64,000 nt of DNA from Maribacter sp. HTCC2170 (GCF_000153165.2 NC_014472.1:186001-250000); one strand, 5' to 3'. Positions 18,433-27,655 are shown, numbered from the stretch's first letter. Notes: generated by a model from the letters alone, not told the origin. Numbers and translations are program-made.

Positions 18433-18672
18433 ATGATACTATTCTTCGGAATGAGACCTGGTAAAGAGAAAGTGCAAAAATTACATACTATAAAATGTGA
18501 TTTCTGCGGACAGAAAAGTACTTTGACCGCATACATACGGAAAAATTATTTTCATTTGTTCTGGATAAAACTCTTTAAGATATCAAAGAATGAAATAATT
18601 GAATGTTCTCATTGCAAAAGAACATATTATAAGGAAGAATTTACTACAGAAATGAAAAAATCCTTGGAATAA
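18433..18672 (+). CDS. Small zinc-ribbon protein
   Basis: 79-residue protein with two CxxC knuckles, CDFCGQ at about residue 22 and CSHCKR at about 56, separated by an aromatic stretch (NYFHLFWIKLFKISKNE). This pattern resembles small zinc-ribbon proteins of the zinc_ribbon_15 type; function unknown. It is divergent from dnaG, 69 bp away. The last codons overlap the terminator hairpin of the convergent outer-membrane gene, which fixes part of the C-terminal coding sequence as palindromic. Confidence 0.7.
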   Translation: MILFFGMRPGKEKVQKLHTIKCDFCGQKSTLTAYIRKNYFHLFWIKLFKISKNEIIECSHCKRTYYKEEFTTEMKKSLE

Positions 18673-18683
18673 AATCCCAAGGA
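18654..18683 (-). terminator. Terminator of the sigma/outer-membrane gene set, overlapping a CDS on the other strand
   Basis: On the minus strand the stem TCCTTGG / CCAAGGA with a 9-base loop is followed by TTTTTTC. It lies 11 bp after the stop of the gene at 18694 and overlaps the last four codons and stop of the plus-strand zinc-ribbon gene. Confidence 0.75.
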
Positions 18684-18693
18684 TTCATAAACA

Positions 18694-19776
18694 CTATAAA
18701 TCAAACCGAAGGCCCAAAGAGATATTGTTCTGCTCTATAAGTGCATCTTTAAAAATCGGGTTCAAATCATACTTCGCGTATAACAAAACCCCATCAAAAC
18801 CCACATAAGCACTTAAACCATATACTAAATCATTGGTATTGTACCCTCTTTTTAATTTATCTTTCACGTTTTCACCATTACGGTTGTACTTCAGTTTCTG
18901 GCGAGTTCCCATATTAAACCCTCCGTAGGCTCCAATTCCCAATCTAAATTGATTTCGAAGTGAATATCGCATCGTCTTGTCAGTCTTATGCAATTTTGAG
19001 GGACCAAATTCCAAATGAACAGGGAAAACCAAATTATCCATTCTAATCTTTGATTTCTTAAGATCAAATTCGAAATCTTGCAATTCAACTTGTCCATTCT
19101 CGGCCACAAAATACTGGTTGTTCTTGGGCTTTAGGCCATTAAACTGGAAAGAAAACCCATAGTTCAATCGTAAAAAATTCGTATTTTCAAAAACCCGTGT
19201 TCTCCAAGACCAACCCATTTCAAAAAAGCGGCTACCACCAATTTTATAAGGAGAATCATTGATTGATCGACCATCAATCAGTGCATTGTTCAGGCCAATG
19301 GCCATTACAAAATCAGAATACGTCCTTCGGTCATATTTTAATTCTCTTTTTATTCTTCTTCTTTTTTCCCAAAGTAACGATGAACCGTCTGCTCTTTTAA
19401 AATCAAAATTAATTTCTATAGAAGATATCCCAGTGCTATCAATAGTTTCAACATCCAAAACTTCTCCGTGGTTACGCTCCAATAAAAGAATTTCATTTTC
19501 TACTATAGCAACTCGGTTTTCAATGTTGAGTGCGCGCTTTTTTGCTGCGGTTTCTTTTAATACCTTGGACTCTTCATAGCTAATTTGATTTTTCTCATAT
19601 CGTTTGTTGATCTGCTCTACTTCAAACTTCAATGCCTCTTTCTCTTGAAGACTTATTTGTTCTTTTTGCCTCAGCAGAAATTCTACTTTTTGTTGATAAT
19701 CCTCTTCCTGGCTAATTACGTTTTGGACCGCCAAAGTGGAAAAAAACACTACTAAATAAATGGTAATAACTCTCAT
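18694..19776 (-). CDS. Secreted beta-barrel-like outer-membrane protein with coiled-coil N-terminus
   Basis: 360 residues with a signal peptide (about 1-22, ending NVISQ). Residues about 23-105 are highly charged and predicted coiled coil (KEQISLQEKEALKFEVEQINKRY). The C-terminal part has alternating hydrophobic strands and ends ISLGLRFDL, an aromatic-containing outer-membrane beta-barrel terminus. I do not recognise a characterised family. It is third in line after the ECF sigma and the membrane regulator genes, so it is a likely target or sensor of that sigma system. Confidence 0.75.
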   Translation of the reverse strand: MRVITIYLVVFFSTLAVQNVISQEEDYQQKVEFLLRQKEQISLQEKEALKFEVEQINKRYEKNQISYEESKVLKETAAKKRALNIENRVAIVENEILLLERNHGEVLDVETIDSTGISSIEINFDFKRADGSSLLWEKRRRIKRELKYDRRTYSDFVMAIGLNNALIDGRSINDSPYKIGGSRFFEMGWSWRTRVFENTNFLRLNYGFSFQFNGLKPKNNQYFVAENGQVELQDFEFDLKKSKIRMDNLVFPVHLEFGPSKLHKTDKTMRYSLRNQFRLGIGAYGGFNMGTRQKLKYNRNGENVKDKLKRGYNTNDLVYGLSAYVGFDGVLLYAKYDLNPIFKDALIEQNNISLGLRFDL

Positions 19777-19800
19777 ACTAAATTGATTTTAGGATTTAAT

Positions 19801-19828
19801 CCTCCCACCCCTCCTATTTGGAGGAGGG
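19801..19828. repeat. GGAGG-type palindromic element
   Basis: CCCTCCT...GGAGGAGGG-like inverted sequence lies between the outer-membrane gene and the membrane regulator gene. Stem copies CCTCC/GGAGG are repeated, and no T-run follows. Similar GGAGG palindromes occur between genes in many flavobacterial genomes by my recollection. Confidence 0.45.
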
Positions 19829-19856
19829 AAAGAAATAAATATTTGATTGATGGATA

Positions 19857-20600
19857 CTAATTATTGCGGTCAGCAACCGCCGTTCTTACTTTGAGGAAAC
19901 CTTCCTTTAAGGTTTCAAAAATTTGCTCTCTAAATGACTGATCCAACTCCCCTTCTACTTCATTCAATAGTGCCATAGCATCTACTTTGCCCTCTTTACC
20001 AAAAATTTTATCGGTCAAGATCTCTTGTTGTGCCTTTCTCAGCAATGAATCTACTTCAGCACTTGAAACCGGCAAATTGCTATTTTCCAACAAATTGACT
20101 TGAGCAACGACCTCTGCAATTTTTGCATTTAACAACTGCTCTTTTGTGTTGGTTATAATTTCATTTTCAGTAATATCTCTATTAACCTCCTCGTTAGAGG
20201 CTATTTGCGAATCATTGTCTATCGCCTTCTCTATTTTTTCCCTTGGTTCATTTATTTTTTTTTGAACAATAACTCTTTGTGCATTGATAACTTTTTCTTC
20301 TACTTCTTTTTGGTTGATTACCTCATGCTGCTTTTCAGGTATGTTAATACTTTCTTTAGGCGTTTCTACTATTTGAACCTCCGTATTAATAGCTGCCTCC
20401 TGCCTATTAAAAAATATTGTAGAAATCAGCAATACTCCAACAAAAGCTGCCGCAATACTATACCAAAAGAACCTATTGGACTTTGAGGTCTCTGGTGATT
20501 GCAACTGACTGGAAATCTTGTCCCAAGATTCCATTGATGGGCTTATCTCCCTTTCGTTCAGTTTGTTCTTAATATGTTTTTCAAATTTATCGGGTTCCAT
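19857..20600 (-). CDS. Putative anti-sigma-like membrane protein
   Basis: 247 residues. An N-terminal cytoplasmic domain (about 1-42, MEPDKFEKHIKNKLNEREISPSMESWDKISSQL) is followed by one membrane segment (about 44-65, FFWYSIAAAFVGVLLISTIFF) and a long Glu/Lys-rich periplasmic part. The gene overlaps the end of the ECF sigma gene by 14 bp. This topology and linkage are typical of Bacteroidota anti-sigma factors, but no zinc-binding anti-sigma motif is visible, so the call rests mainly on context. Confidence 0.7.
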   Translation of the reverse strand: MEPDKFEKHIKNKLNEREISPSMESWDKISSQLQSPETSKSNRFFWYSIAAAFVGVLLISTIFFNRQEAAINTEVQIVETPKESINIPEKQHEVINQKEVEEKVINAQRVIVQKKINEPREKIEKAIDNDSQIASNEEVNRDITENEIITNTKEQLLNAKIAEVVAQVNLLENSNLPVSSAEVDSLLRKAQQEILTDKIFGKEGKVDAMALLNEVEGELDQSFREQIFETLKEGFLKVRTAVADRNN

Positions 20601-21150
20601 AACCTATAATATTTTGTTGCTGCAATTTTTCTTGCAGTGTTTTTCTAGCTTTAAATAATTGCGATTTTGATGTGCTTTCCGAAATCTGCAACATCTCTGC
20701 AATTTCATTGTGCTTATAACCTTCAACTACATATAGCACAAAGACCATTTTATATCCTTCTGGTAAAGCATCTATGAGCATTTGTATGTATTCAACATCC
20801 ATATCGGAAGAAATTATGCTCGTTCCCGATTCGTATCTGTCATATAACTCATCATCATAGACCACAAATTGTTGTTTTCTGACATAAGAAATGCTCTCGC
20901 GTATCATTATCCGCCGTATCCAACCTTCAAAACTCCCTTTGAACTTAAAAGTGTTCAAATTTTTGAAAACCTTTAAAAACCCGCAGATCATAACGTCCTC
21001 GGCAAATTGTAAATCTTTCACGTATTGCCTACACACCCCCAACATTTTGGGTGCATACTTATCATAAATACGCTTCTGCGCATCTTGATTTTCCGCAGTT
21101 GCTCTTTTTATGAGTTGTTTCTCGTTGTTATAAAATGGAATGATCTTCAA
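20587..21150 (-). CDS. ECF-type RNA polymerase sigma factor
   Basis: 187 residues with both ECF regions: sigma-2 (about 25-90, YDKYAPKMLGVCRQYVKDLQFAEDV...FKGSFEGWIRRIMIRESISYVRK) and sigma-4 (about 120-175, ALPEGYKMVFVLYVVEGYKHNEIAEMLQISESTSKSQLFKARKTLQEKL). The canonical DxxQ/DxF region reads EDVMICGFLKVFKN. It overlaps the regulator gene by 14 bp, so the two products are probably made together. TAATTTTG at 21189-21182 may be its -7 promoter box. Confidence 0.9.
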   Translation of the reverse strand: MKIIPFYNNEKQLIKRATAENQDAQKRIYDKYAPKMLGVCRQYVKDLQFAEDVMICGFLKVFKNLNTFKFKGSFEGWIRRIMIRESISYVRKQQFVVYDDELYDRYESGTSIISSDMDVEYIQMLIDALPEGYKMVFVLYVVEGYKHNEIAEMLQISESTSKSQLFKARKTLQEKLQQQNIIGYGTR

Positions 21151-21181
21151 ATTGTTTGATTGTCTTCTATAAAGATAGACG

Positions 21182-21189
21182 CAAAATTA
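21182..21189 (-). promoter_or_regulatory. Candidate -7 box for the ECF sigma operon
   Basis: TAATTTTG on the minus strand fits TAnnTTTG, 32 bp before the ATG at 21150. No matching -33 TTG is seen at normal spacing. Confidence 0.4.
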
Positions 21190-21262
21190 AAGGAGATGGT
21201 TGCCTAAGGTTTAAAAAAAATTCAAACCCATAGCTATCAATTTGATTTTGAATGATTTAAAA

Positions 21263-22240
21263 CTATTTTTTTCTGTCAACCACATAATCCACCATCAACT
21301 CTAGCGAATCTCTATATGCCGATTTTGGGTAACTTAAAAGTAAATCCAAGGCTTGTTTCTTAAACTCATGCATTTTAGACTCTGCATAGGTTAAACCTCC
21401 TTTGTCTTTGACAAATGCAATTACCTCTTTAACTCTTTTCTTATCTCGGTTATGATTCTTAACCGAGTTTATGAGCCATTTCTTTTCGGATTTTGAACAT
21501 ATATTCAAAACATGGATAAGTGGCAAGGTCATTTTTTGTTCCTTAATATCTATTCCAGTAGGTTTCCCTATTTTCTGTTCGCCATAGTCGAAGAGGTCAT
21601 CCTTAATCTGAAAGGCCATACCACAAAACTCTCCGAATTTTCTAAAAGTTTCTACTTCCTCAGATTCTGGTTTGACAGAACAGGCGCCCATACTACAACA
21701 GGCAGCGATTAAAGTTGCTGTTTTTTGGCGAATTATATCATAGTAAATTTCTTCATCAATATCCAATCTACGTGCTTTCTCTATCTGCAAAAGCTCACCC
21801 TCACTCATTTCACGAACCGCCACGGATATAATTCTCAATAAATCAAAATCGCCATTATCAAGTGATAATAAAAGCCCTTTTGAAAATAGGTAATCACCAA
21901 CCAGTACTGCAATTTTGTTTTTCCAAAGTGCATTTATAGAGAAAAAACCTCTACGTTTATTGCTTTCATCTACTACATCATCATGCACCAAACTTGCCGT
22001 ATGGATCAATTCTATAATAGAAGCTCCGCGATAGGTACGTTCATTAACCTCACCATTATTCAATAATTTGGCAGTCAGGAACACGAACATAGGACGCATC
22101 TGCTTTCCTTTTCGGTTTACTATATAATAGGTGATGCGATTTAGTAGAGCGACCTTGGAAGACATGGATTCGCGGAACTTGGTTTCAAAAAGCTCCATTT
22201 CCTGATTAACAGGATCCTTTATTTGAGATACAACTTTCAA
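21263..22240 (-). CDS. Trans-polyprenyl diphosphate synthase
   Basis: 325-residue prenyl chain elongase of the IspB type, probably making the side chain of menaquinone. First aspartate-rich motif DDVVDES (after LIHTASLVH) and second motif KDDLFDYG are both intact, as is GKQMRP near the N-terminus. Product chain length cannot be read from the sequence. It is separated from rlmN by 93 bp and from the sigma gene by 112 bp; it may have its own promoter. Cytoplasmic, membrane-associated at most. Confidence 0.9.
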   Translation of the reverse strand: MKVVSQIKDPVNQEMELFETKFRESMSSKVALLNRITYYIVNRKGKQMRPMFVFLTAKLLNNGEVNERTYRGASIIELIHTASLVHDDVVDESNKRRGFFSINALWKNKIAVLVGDYLFSKGLLLSLDNGDFDLLRIISVAVREMSEGELLQIEKARRLDIDEEIYYDIIRQKTATLIAACCSMGACSVKPESEEVETFRKFGEFCGMAFQIKDDLFDYGEQKIGKPTGIDIKEQKMTLPLIHVLNICSKSEKKWLINSVKNHNRDKKRVKEVIAFVKDKGGLTYAESKMHEFKKQALDLLLSYPKSAYRDSLELMVDYVVDRKK

Positions 22241-22333
22241 ATAATTTAGTTTAACGTCTTACCTGGTTTGGTCGCTAAATTTAGGGAAAAAAATATGGTA
22301 TTTTCTTAAATACAAAGGGTGAATTGACAAATG

Positions 22334-23380
22334 CTACGACTTATTCGCCAATTGACCACATGCGGCATCAATATCCTTGCCTCTTGAGCGCCGAACTGTC
22401 ACCGTAATTCCTCTACGCTCAAGTGTGTCTACATACATATCAATGGCTTTATTATTTGCTTGTTGAAAATCACCATCATCTATAGGGTTATATTCTATCA
22501 AATTAACCTTGGATGGAGCAAATCTACAGAAATCGACCAAGGCCTCAGCATCATTTAGTGTGTCATTTATTCCTTTCCAAACGACATACTCATAAGTTAT
22601 TCTACTCTTGGTCTTACTGTACCAATATTGTAAAGCCTCTCTTAAATCTGCCAACGTCAGCGTTGCATTAAAGGGCATAATCGAAGTTCTAATCTCATCT
22701 ATGGCAGAATGTAATGAAACGGCCAATTTGAATTTAACCTGCTCATCGGCCATTTTCCGAATCATTTTAGGTACCCCGGAGGTTGAAACAGTGATTCTTT
22801 TTGGTGACATCCCCAATCCATCGGGAGAGGTGATTTTATCAATTGCCTTTAGCACATTATTGTAATTCATTAAGGGTTCACCCATGCCCATGAAGACAAT
22901 ATTACTTAGAGGCCTATTAAAATACAATCGACTCTCATTATCAATTGCAACCACCTGATCAAAAATTTCATCAGGATTAAGATTACGCATCCGCTTTAAT
23001 CTCGCTGTTGCACAGAACTTACAATCCAAACTACAGCCTACTTGACTAGATACACAAGCTGTTGTTCTTGTTTTTGTTGGAATCAAAACCGATTCTACCA
23101 CCAAATCATCATGCAAACGAACGGCATTTTTGATTGTGCCATCCTTGCTTCTTTGCATTTGATCTACCTTGATATGATTGATCACAAAATTAGAAGTCAA
23201 AAGGGTTCTAGTTTCTTTGGAAATATTGGTCATTACCTCAAAAGAATATGCAGACTTTTTCCAAAGCCATTCATAGACCTGATTTCCACGAAAAGCCTTA
23301 TCGCCATTGGCAACGAAAAACTCTCGCAATTGATCCAAGGTCAAAGCCCTAATATCTTTCTTTTTGATAACTTCTTTCAT
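22334..23380 (-). CDS. rlmN: 23S rRNA/tRNA adenine-C2 methyltransferase RlmN
   Basis: Radical-SAM enzyme methylating A2503 of 23S rRNA and A37 of some tRNAs. From ATG 23380 it has 348 residues, matching the family; an upstream in-frame start at 23422 falls inside the terminator of queA and is rejected. The radical-SAM CxxxCxxC is C116-LD-C120-KF-C123, the FMGMGEPLMN motif follows, and the C-terminal catalytic Cys is in DAACGQL. Cytoplasmic. Located directly downstream of the queA terminator, with no good promoter recognised. Confidence 0.95.
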   Translation of the reverse strand: MKEVIKKKDIRALTLDQLREFFVANGDKAFRGNQVYEWLWKKSAYSFEVMTNISKETRTLLTSNFVINHIKVDQMQRSKDGTIKNAVRLHDDLVVESVLIPTKTRTTACVSSQVGCSLDCKFCATARLKRMRNLNPDEIFDQVVAIDNESRLYFNRPLSNIVFMGMGEPLMNYNNVLKAIDKITSPDGLGMSPKRITVSTSGVPKMIRKMADEQVKFKLAVSLHSAIDEIRTSIMPFNATLTLADLREALQYWYSKTKSRITYEYVVWKGINDTLNDAEALVDFCRFAPSKVNLIEYNPIDDGDFQQANNKAIDMYVDTLERRGITVTVRRSRGKDIDAACGQLANKS

Positions 23381-23395
23381 TATTCGATTGAAACT

Positions 23396-23434
23396 AAAAA
23401 CCCGCTCTATAAAAAATATCAATAAAGCGGGTTT
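23396..23434 (-). terminator. Terminator downstream of queA
   Basis: On the minus strand AAACCCGCT pairs with AGCGGGTTT across an AT-rich loop and is followed by TTT; it lies 47 bp after the queA stop. Confidence 0.8.
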
Positions 23435-23480
23435 TAAATTCTCTGGTTTTACGGTTCCTTTTTTAAGGGAAAAGCAAAGC

Positions 23481-24530
23481 TTATATAATCAACATTGCAT
23501 CACCATAAGAATAAAACTTATAGCTTTCCAAGATAGCTTCTTTATATGCCTTCTTCATTAAATCATGCCCTATGAAAGCCGAAACCATCATCAGTAAGGT
23601 AGATTTTGGCAAATGAAAATTAGTGACCATACAATTTGCAATACTGAATTCGTACGGTGGAAAAACAAATTTATTAGTCCAACCATTGAACGTATTCAAA
23701 GTATGTTCTGAAGAAACCGCGCTTTCCAATCCGCGCATAGCTGTTGTACCAACTGCACACACTTTTCTTTTATTGCTCTTGGCATTATTGACTATTTCAG
23801 TGGCTTTTTCATCAATAATCAACTCTTCACTATCCATCTTATGTTTGGATAAATCTTCAACTTCTACAGGGTTGAAAGTTCCTAAACCAACATGCAAAGT
23901 CAATTCAGCGAAATCCACTCCCTTGATTTCAAGGCGCTTCAATAAATGTTTAGAAAAATGCAAACCAGCAGTAGGTGCAGCCACGGCACCCTCATGTTTT
24001 GCATATATAGTCTGGTACCGTGTTTCATCTTCCTCCTCAACATCACGTTTAATATACTTTGGCAATGGAGTTTGGCCTAGTTCACGAAGTTTTCTTCTAA
24101 AATCTGTATAAGAGCCATCATATAAGAAACGTAGCGTTCTACCTCTAGATGTCGTATTGTCAATAACCTCGGCAACTAGACTTTCGTCCTCTCCAAAATA
24201 AAGCTTGTTGCCAATACGTATTTTACGTGCTGGATCAACAAGAACATCCCAAAGACGTTGTTCTTCATTCAATTCACGTAGTAAAAACACCTCAATACGT
24301 GCACCTGTTTTTTCCTTATTACCATATAATCTAGCAGGAAAAACTTTAGTGTTGTTCAAGACCATTACATCTCCTTCATCAAAATAATTAATCAAATCCT
24401 TGAACATTTTATGCTCAATCTTGCCAGTTTCTCTATGGATGACCATTAATTTAGATTCGTCCCTGTTTTCAGCAGGGTACTCAGCTAACAAATCATTTGG
24501 AAGTTCAAAATTGAAGTGCGATAATTTCAT
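23481..24530 (-). CDS. queA: S-adenosylmethionine:tRNA ribosyltransferase-isomerase
   Basis: Queuosine pathway enzyme that transfers the ribosyl moiety of SAM to preQ1 in tRNA. 349 residues with the typical opening [37 protein letters not shown] and the C-terminal [18 protein letters not shown]. It uses SAM, whose synthesis is encoded elsewhere in this window. A well-formed promoter (TTG-N20-TATATTTG) lies 46-76 bp upstream and a terminator follows, so it is probably a single-gene unit. Confidence 0.96.
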   Translation of the reverse strand: MKLSHFNFELPNDLLAEYPAENRDESKLMVIHRETGKIEHKMFKDLINYFDEGDVMVLNNTKVFPARLYGNKEKTGARIEVFLLRELNEEQRLWDVLVDPARKIRIGNKLYFGEDESLVAEVIDNTTSRGRTLRFLYDGSYTDFRRKLRELGQTPLPKYIKRDVEEEDETRYQTIYAKHEGAVAAPTAGLHFSKHLLKRLEIKGVDFAELTLHVGLGTFNPVEVEDLSKHKMDSEELIIDEKATEIVNNAKSNKRKVCAVGTTAMRGLESAVSSEHTLNTFNGWTNKFVFPPYEFSIANCMVTNFHLPKSTLLMMVSAFIGHDLMKKAYKEAILESYKFYSYGDAMLII

Positions 24531-24575
24531 ATGGTTGTAATTATTGTAAATTTTATTAGCAAAAATTGCGGCTGC

Positions 24576-24606
24576 AAATATACGACCTCGACATAGCGGA
24601 TGTCAA
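24576..24606 (-). promoter_or_regulatory. Bacteroidota-type promoter of queA
   Basis: On the minus strand TTG (within TTGACA) at 24606-24604, a 20-bp spacer, then TATATTTG at 24583-24576. Both elements and spacing fit the -33/-7 consensus of this phylum. Predicted transcription start near 24569, about 39 bases before the ATG. Confidence 0.7.
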
Positions 24607-24629
24607 GTAAATCGCCGATTAAATCATAA

Positions 24630-25859
24630 TTATAATTTCCGAAGCTTAAAACCAAGGGTCTCAAGGTCTTTCCAAAAATCGGGATATGATTTGGAAACTA
24701 CCTCGGCATCATTAATATTGAACGAAGTTTTTAAAGCTAAAGGACCAAAGGCCATGGCCATTCTATGGTCATTATACGTATCAACCGAAACGCCTGATTT
24801 AATACTATTTGATTTTTTTAAAGTCAAGGTCTCATTTGTCACCACAACATCTGCACCGAACTTTGTAAGTTCATCGTGCATTGCCACCAACCTATCTGTT
24901 TCCTTAATCTTAAGGGTATGTAAGCCTCTTAGTTCACAGCCTATTCCCAATCCAAGACAGGTAACCGCAATGGTCTGGGCAATATCGGGGGCATTGGCCA
25001 AATCGCACTCAATTAAATCAAGTGAACAATCCTGAGTCTTCGTTAATACTATTTCGTTATTGACAAATGTGGTATCTACACCAAAGCTTTCATAAATATT
25101 AGCTAGTACACTATCTCCCTGTAAACTGTCTCGTTTATAGGAGCCCAATTTAATTTCTGAACCAACTTTACTCAAGGCAACAATACTATAGAAATATGAA
25201 GCAGAACTCCAATCAGATTCTACGACCAATTCTGTTCTCCCAACATTATTTTTTGGCAAAACTTTGATAATATTATCACTAAAAGAGGTCTCAACTCCTA
25301 TTTGGTTTAATAGCCCCAATGTCATCTTTATATATGGGACGGAAGTTATCTCACCTACTAAATTGAGCTCTAAACCATTTTCCAAGCTAGGGGCAATCAG
25401 CAATAAAGATGAGATGTATTGACTACTTATATTCGCAGGCAAACTAACCTGATGTTTTTGGATTTTTTTTCCTTTTATCTTAATTGGGGGATAGCCTTCG
25501 TTATTTACATATTCAATATCGGCACCCAAATTTTTTAAAGCATCGACCAATACTTTCACTGGTCTCTCTGTCATTCTTTGAGAACCCGTCAAAACCACTT
25601 CTTTATCCGGTTGGGAGGCAAAATACCCTGTTAAAAAACGCATTGCCGTACCTGCATGATGAATATCTACTTCCCCATTTGAAATAGCAAGACCTTTCTG
25701 CATGACCTCAGCGTCATCAGAATTAGATAAATTTTCTATAGATATGTTTGGATAAAGGGCTTGTAACAATAATGAACGGTTAGATTCACTTTTTGAGCCG
25801 GTAATTTGCACAGAGGAATTTAAAAAATCACTGGCTGGACCAGATAGGTTTAATTTCAA
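24630..25859 (-). CDS. aroA: 3-phosphoshikimate 1-carboxyvinyltransferase (EPSP synthase)
   Basis: Sixth step of the shikimate pathway, 409 residues, slightly shorter than the 427-residue E. coli enzyme. PEP and shikimate-3-phosphate site motifs are seen: ITGSKSESNRSLLLQAL near the N-terminus (an unusual Glu in the KSxSNR region), HAGTAMRFLTGYF and the C-terminal TYNDHRMAMAFGPLAL. Last gene after rsgA-dtd-mazG-like; a hairpin separates it from the MazG-like gene. It feeds chorismate to the Phe/Tyr operon at 30-34 kb but is not linked to it. Confidence 0.94.
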   Translation of the reverse strand: MKLNLSGPASDFLNSSVQITGSKSESNRSLLLQALYPNISIENLSNSDDAEVMQKGLAISNGEVDIHHAGTAMRFLTGYFASQPDKEVVLTGSQRMTERPVKVLVDALKNLGADIEYVNNEGYPPIKIKGKKIQKHQVSLPANISSQYISSLLLIAPSLENGLELNLVGEITSVPYIKMTLGLLNQIGVETSFSDNIIKVLPKNNVGRTELVVESDWSSASYFYSIVALSKVGSEIKLGSYKRDSLQGDSVLANIYESFGVDTTFVNNEIVLTKTQDCSLDLIECDLANAPDIAQTIAVTCLGLGIGCELRGLHTLKIKETDRLVAMHDELTKFGADVVVTNETLTLKKSNSIKSGVSVDTYNDHRMAMAFGPLALKTSFNINDAEVVSKSYPDFWKDLETLGFKLRKL

Positions 25860-25872
25860 GATAGATAGGTTT

Positions 25873-25906
25873 AAAAGAAAAGCCCAAATATAACATTATT
25901 TGAGCT
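25873..25906 (-). terminator. Stem-loop at the end of the MazG-like gene
   Basis: An 11-bp stem (one G-U pair) spans the last codons and stop of the MazG-like gene and is followed on the minus strand by CTTTTCTTTT. It may end or attenuate transcription from the rsgA-dtd-mazG-like unit before aroA. Confidence 0.6.
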
Positions 25907-26222
25907 TCTCATTGTTTTGGTGCCTATCATGGTCCCGTTTAGCTTTAAGACCCATTTTCTTATTAAAAGCTTCCTCTAAATCAATTCCTGTTTGATTGGC
26001 CAGACAAAGAACCACAAAAAGTACATCGGCAAGTTCTTCTCCAAGATCTTTGCCTTTGTCCGATTCTTTTTCACTCTGCTCACCATATCTTCGAGCAATA
26101 ATACGGGCCACTTCACCAACCTCTTCAGTTAGCTGGGCCATATTGGTCAATTCATTAAAATAGCGAACGCCATGTTCTTTGATCCAATTATCTACCTCCT
26201 GCTGCGTTTTTTGTATTCCCAT
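25896..26222 (-). CDS. MazG-like nucleotide pyrophosphohydrolase
   Basis: 108-residue single-domain all-alpha NTP pyrophosphatase. Metal-binding acidic motifs are visible: LTEEVGEVARII and, 25 residues on, GEELADVLFVVLCLANQTGIDLEEAF. Members hydrolyse non-canonical or excess nucleoside triphosphates; the exact substrate is not predictable. The start overlaps the dtd stop by one base. The 3' end forms part of a stem-loop. Confidence 0.88.
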   Translation of the reverse strand: MGIQKTQQEVDNWIKEHGVRYFNELTNMAQLTEEVGEVARIIARRYGEQSEKESDKGKDLGEELADVLFVVLCLANQTGIDLEEAFNKKMGLKAKRDHDRHQNNEKLK

Positions 26223-26674
26223 TATTCCCTGTTTTTTGAATCAATACTTATAGTAACCGGACCATCATTCAACAACTCTACTTTCATGTCAGCACCAAAA
26301 ATACCTGTTCCTACATTCTTACCCAGATCCTTTTGAATTTGCCCTACAAACTTCTTATAAAGCGGTATTGCAATATCTGGTTTTGCAGCTTTAATATATG
26401 AAGGTCTATTGCCTTTTTTGGTAGATGCGTGCAACGTAAACTGACTAACAACAATGACATCACCGCCAACGTCCAATAATGATTTGTTCATAACACCATT
26501 TTCATCATTGAAAATCCTAAGATTCAATATCTTTCTTGAAAGCCAATCAATATCTTCTTGACCATCTTCATTTTCAACCCCCAATAGTATCAAGTAACCC
26601 AAACCTATACTTGATACCACTTTATCGTCAACAGTCACTCTAGCCTTTGAAACCCTTTGAATAATAATCCTCAT
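26222..26674 (-). CDS. dtd: D-aminoacyl-tRNA deacylase
   Basis: 150-residue DTD that removes D-amino acids from mischarged tRNA. Catalytic SQFTLHA and the Gly-cisPro proofreading element in NDGPVTISID are both present, and the N-terminus MRIIIQRVSKARVTVD is typical. It lies between rsgA (27 bp upstream) and the MazG-like gene (1-bp overlap), forming a translation-quality and housekeeping operon. Confidence 0.95.
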   Translation of the reverse strand: MRIIIQRVSKARVTVDDKVVSSIGLGYLILLGVENEDGQEDIDWLSRKILNLRIFNDENGVMNKSLLDVGGDVIVVSQFTLHASTKKGNRPSYIKAAKPDIAIPLYKKFVGQIQKDLGKNVGTGIFGADMKVELLNDGPVTISIDSKNRE

Positions 26675-26701
26675 ATTTATAATCTTCTTACCGTCACTTA
26701 T

Positions 26702-27655
26702 CTATTGATTATTCTCAAAATTATCAATTCGATAAGTCTCGTCATCACCAGAAACCATTTGCGCATAGCTCTTATATCTGGACCACGTGACTTCATTACT
26801 TTCCAGGGCTGCCTTAACCGCACATTTTGGCTCATCTAAATGAAGGCAGTTATTGAATTTGCAATCAGCTTTAAGTTTAAAAAATTCTGGAAAATAATCC
26901 CCGATTTCATCTTTTTCCATATCAAAAATCCCAAAACCACGAATACCAGGAGTATCAATAATCCTGGCATCAAAACTTAAATCGAACATTTCAGCAAAAG
27001 TAGTCGTATGTTGGCCCTGCAGGTGTTGTTCAGATATCTCAGTGGTCTTAATATTCAGTTCAGGCTCCAAAACATTTATCAATGTAGATTTACCCACGCC
27101 TGAATTACCAGAAAACATACTGGTTTTACCTATCATTAGATTTTTAACCTTATCAACATTTTTTCCAGTTTTTGCAGAAATACCAATACAGGTGTAACCA
27201 ATTTCACGATACAAAGCCGCCAAATACTTCACCTCAAGTAGTTCTTCCTCATCATAAGAATCAATCTTGTTAAAAAGTAAAATTGCAGGAATATCATAGG
27301 CTTCGGCAGTTGCCAAAAATCTATCTATAAAAATGGTATATGTCTTTGGGTTTTTAAGTGTTATGAGCAAAAATACTTGATCTAAGTTTGAGGCAATAAT
27401 GTGGTTTTGCTTTGATAGTTTTACTGATTTTCTAACTATATAGTTTTTTCTATCGGTTATCTCAGTAATAATACCAATGGTTTCATCACCAATTTTTTCA
27501 ACATCAAATTTGACAATATCACCTACTGCAACCGGATTGGTGCTTTTGATTCCCTTAATACGAAATTTGCCCTTTATCCTACACTTATAAAAAGTTCCAC
27601 TATTGGTTTTTACGGTATACCAACTACCAGTAGATTTATAAACCGTGCCAACCAT
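26702..27655 (-). CDS. rsgA: Ribosome small-subunit GTPase RsgA
   Basis: Circularly permuted GTPase acting in late 30S maturation, 317 residues. N-terminal OB-fold (about 1-70), then GTPase motifs in permuted order: LLFNKID (G4), SAKTG (G5), GNSGVGKSTLINVL (G1) and DTPGIRGFG (G3). The C-terminal zinc motif C...C-x-H...C is in DCKFNNCLHLDEPKCAV. First gene of the rsgA-dtd-mazG-like-aroA run. Confidence 0.95.
   Translation of the reverse strand: MVGTVYKSTGSWYTVKTNSGTFYKCRIKGKFRIKGIKSTNPVAVGDIVKFDVEKIGDETIGIITEITDRKNYIVRKSVKLSKQNHIIASNLDQVFLLITLKNPKTYTIFIDRFLATAEAYDIPAILLFNKIDSYDEEELLEVKYLAALYREIGYTCIGISAKTGKNVDKVKNLMIGKTSMFSGNSGVGKSTLINVLEPELNIKTTEISEQHLQGQHTTTFAEMFDLSFDARIIDTPGIRGFGIFDMEKDEIGDYFPEFFKLKADCKFNNCLHLDEPKCAVKAALESNEVTWSRYKSYAQMVSGDDETYRIDNFENNQ

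Noticed and set aside
23381-23422. N-terminal extension of rlmN
   Set aside because: The extra 14 residues overlap the queA terminator and precede the conserved ATG at 23380.
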